Positions 5,109 through 5,487 of a DNA stretch of 5,487 bases are shown piece by piece. The stretch's first letter is position 1. The number at the start of each line of letters is the position of its first letter. The stretch comes from Candidatus Poseidonia sp. Lineage in GTDB: Archaea; Thermoplasmatota; Poseidoniia; Poseidoniales; Poseidoniaceae. The notes beneath the pieces are model-generated. The model was not told the origin of the DNA. It did no database searches and was given only the letters and a program-made list of their open reading frames with translations. The stretch is taken from NCBI GenBank assembly GCA_013330155.1, contig DUIU01000213.1, positions 1-5,487 on the forward strand, read 5' to 3'. The position numbers were made by a program, and so were the translations under genes.

Positions 5109-5487
5109 GTGGTGGTGAAGCCGACATTAAGAGCAGCATCTGGATGCGCGCCGTGTTGATCGGTGGTGTTTTCCTCGCCATCGGTATTCTCGCCTTTGCC
5201 ACGATGGGCGTTGGTGTGGCCAACGTCAAGCATGTCGCCTACGAAGATGCCATTCACGAGTACGAGGACGCCAAGTACGCCTACCAAGAAGCGAAAGCAG
5301 CCAACGCTAGCGAAGATGAAATCAAGGCGCTCAAAGAAGCGAAAGAAGAGGCCCACCACCATGAAATCGAGGCCCACCTTTCCTACCTCACCTGGCGTAC
5401 CGCCGGCATCACCATCCTCCTGATGTGCATCACCTACGCTGCTTTCATGGGCTTGGGTGGGTTCTTGAATTCCATCTACCCCGACGA
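5105..5487 (+). CDS. Unrecognised small membrane protein of the cox operon (3' truncated by window edge)
   Basis: An ATG overlapping the coxA stop (ATGA, 5105-5108) opens a frame that runs to the window end, giving 127 residues and a partial codon. Residues 1-13 are short and polar. A membrane helix follows at about 14-37 (VLIGGVFLAIGILAFATMGV). A highly charged Ala/Glu/Lys segment covers about 42-92, with heptad-like spacing (YEDAIHEYEDAKYAYQEAKAA, then IKALKEAKEEAHHHEIEAH), and a second helix lies at about 99-121. The likely shape is two membrane helices joined by a helical hairpin or coiled coil. Basic Lys9 and Arg15 suggest a cytoplasmic N-terminus, placing the charged segment outside. 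I do not recognise the family, and it does not resemble a seven-helix subunit III. Coupling to coxA suggests an oxidase subunit or assembly factor. A weak purine-rich stretch (GGGGGCGGAAGA) precedes the start. The rest of the protein is not visible. Confidence 0.8.
   Translation, partial: MSGGEADIKSSIWMRAVLIGGVFLAIGILAFATMGVGVANVKHVAYEDAIHEYEDAKYAYQEAKAANASEDEIKALKEAKEEAHHHEIEAHLSYLTWRTAGITILLMCITYAAFMGLGGFLNSIYPD

Noticed and set aside
1..5487. CRISPR array, insertion sequence, phage genes or defence system
   Set aside because: No regularly spaced repeats, transposase motifs, terminal inverted repeats, integrase or phage genes are visible. The content is ordinary chromosomal regulation and respiration.

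Overview
The window looks archaeal and probably comes from a marine planktonic euryarchaeon of the Marine Group II / Poseidoniales type. That assignment is inference: it rests on an archaeal-style Lrp/AsnC regulator, an archaeal-type small Toprim protein, ribosome binding sites matching the archaeal 16S tail (GGAGGTGA), tight gene packing with ATGA/TGATG junctions, moderate GC content and an aerobic A-type haem-copper oxidase. No rRNA or other marker gene is present to settle it.

Layout. (1) Positions 2-271 hold the 3' end of an unrecognised + strand gene cut by the window edge. (2) An Lrp/AsnC-family regulator follows on + (306-764). (3) Two coupled genes lie on the - strand: a DUF167 (YggU/UPF0235) protein (1565-1242) followed by a small Toprim protein (1245-766). 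The Toprim gene converges with the Lrp gene with one base between the stop codons. (4) A 214-base divergent spacer (1566-1779) holds a perfect 9-bp palindrome, a short TGAAC dyad, an A-rich promoter-like stretch and a GC-rich hairpin just before the oxidase operon. (5) A + strand terminal oxidase operon runs to the window end: coxB (subunit II, CuA), coxA (subunit I, haem a/a3-CuB) and the start of a small two-helix membrane protein. The junctions overlap by 1 and 4 bases.

How the genes work together. CoxB takes electrons through its CuA centre and passes them to the haem a and haem a3-CuB centre of CoxA, which reduces O2 to water and pumps protons. All metal ligands and the D- and K-channel markers of an A1-type enzyme are present. 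Two features are unusual. CoxA carries a secreted-type N-terminal domain of about 145 residues (signal peptide, CxCH motif, reeler / choice-of-anchor V-like) joined by an extra membrane helix. CoxB has roughly 100 additional residues in its outer domain just before the CuA fold. The third operon gene is unrecognised; its position suggests an accessory oxidase subunit. No subunit III, haem O/A synthase or Sco-type chaperone gene is visible here.
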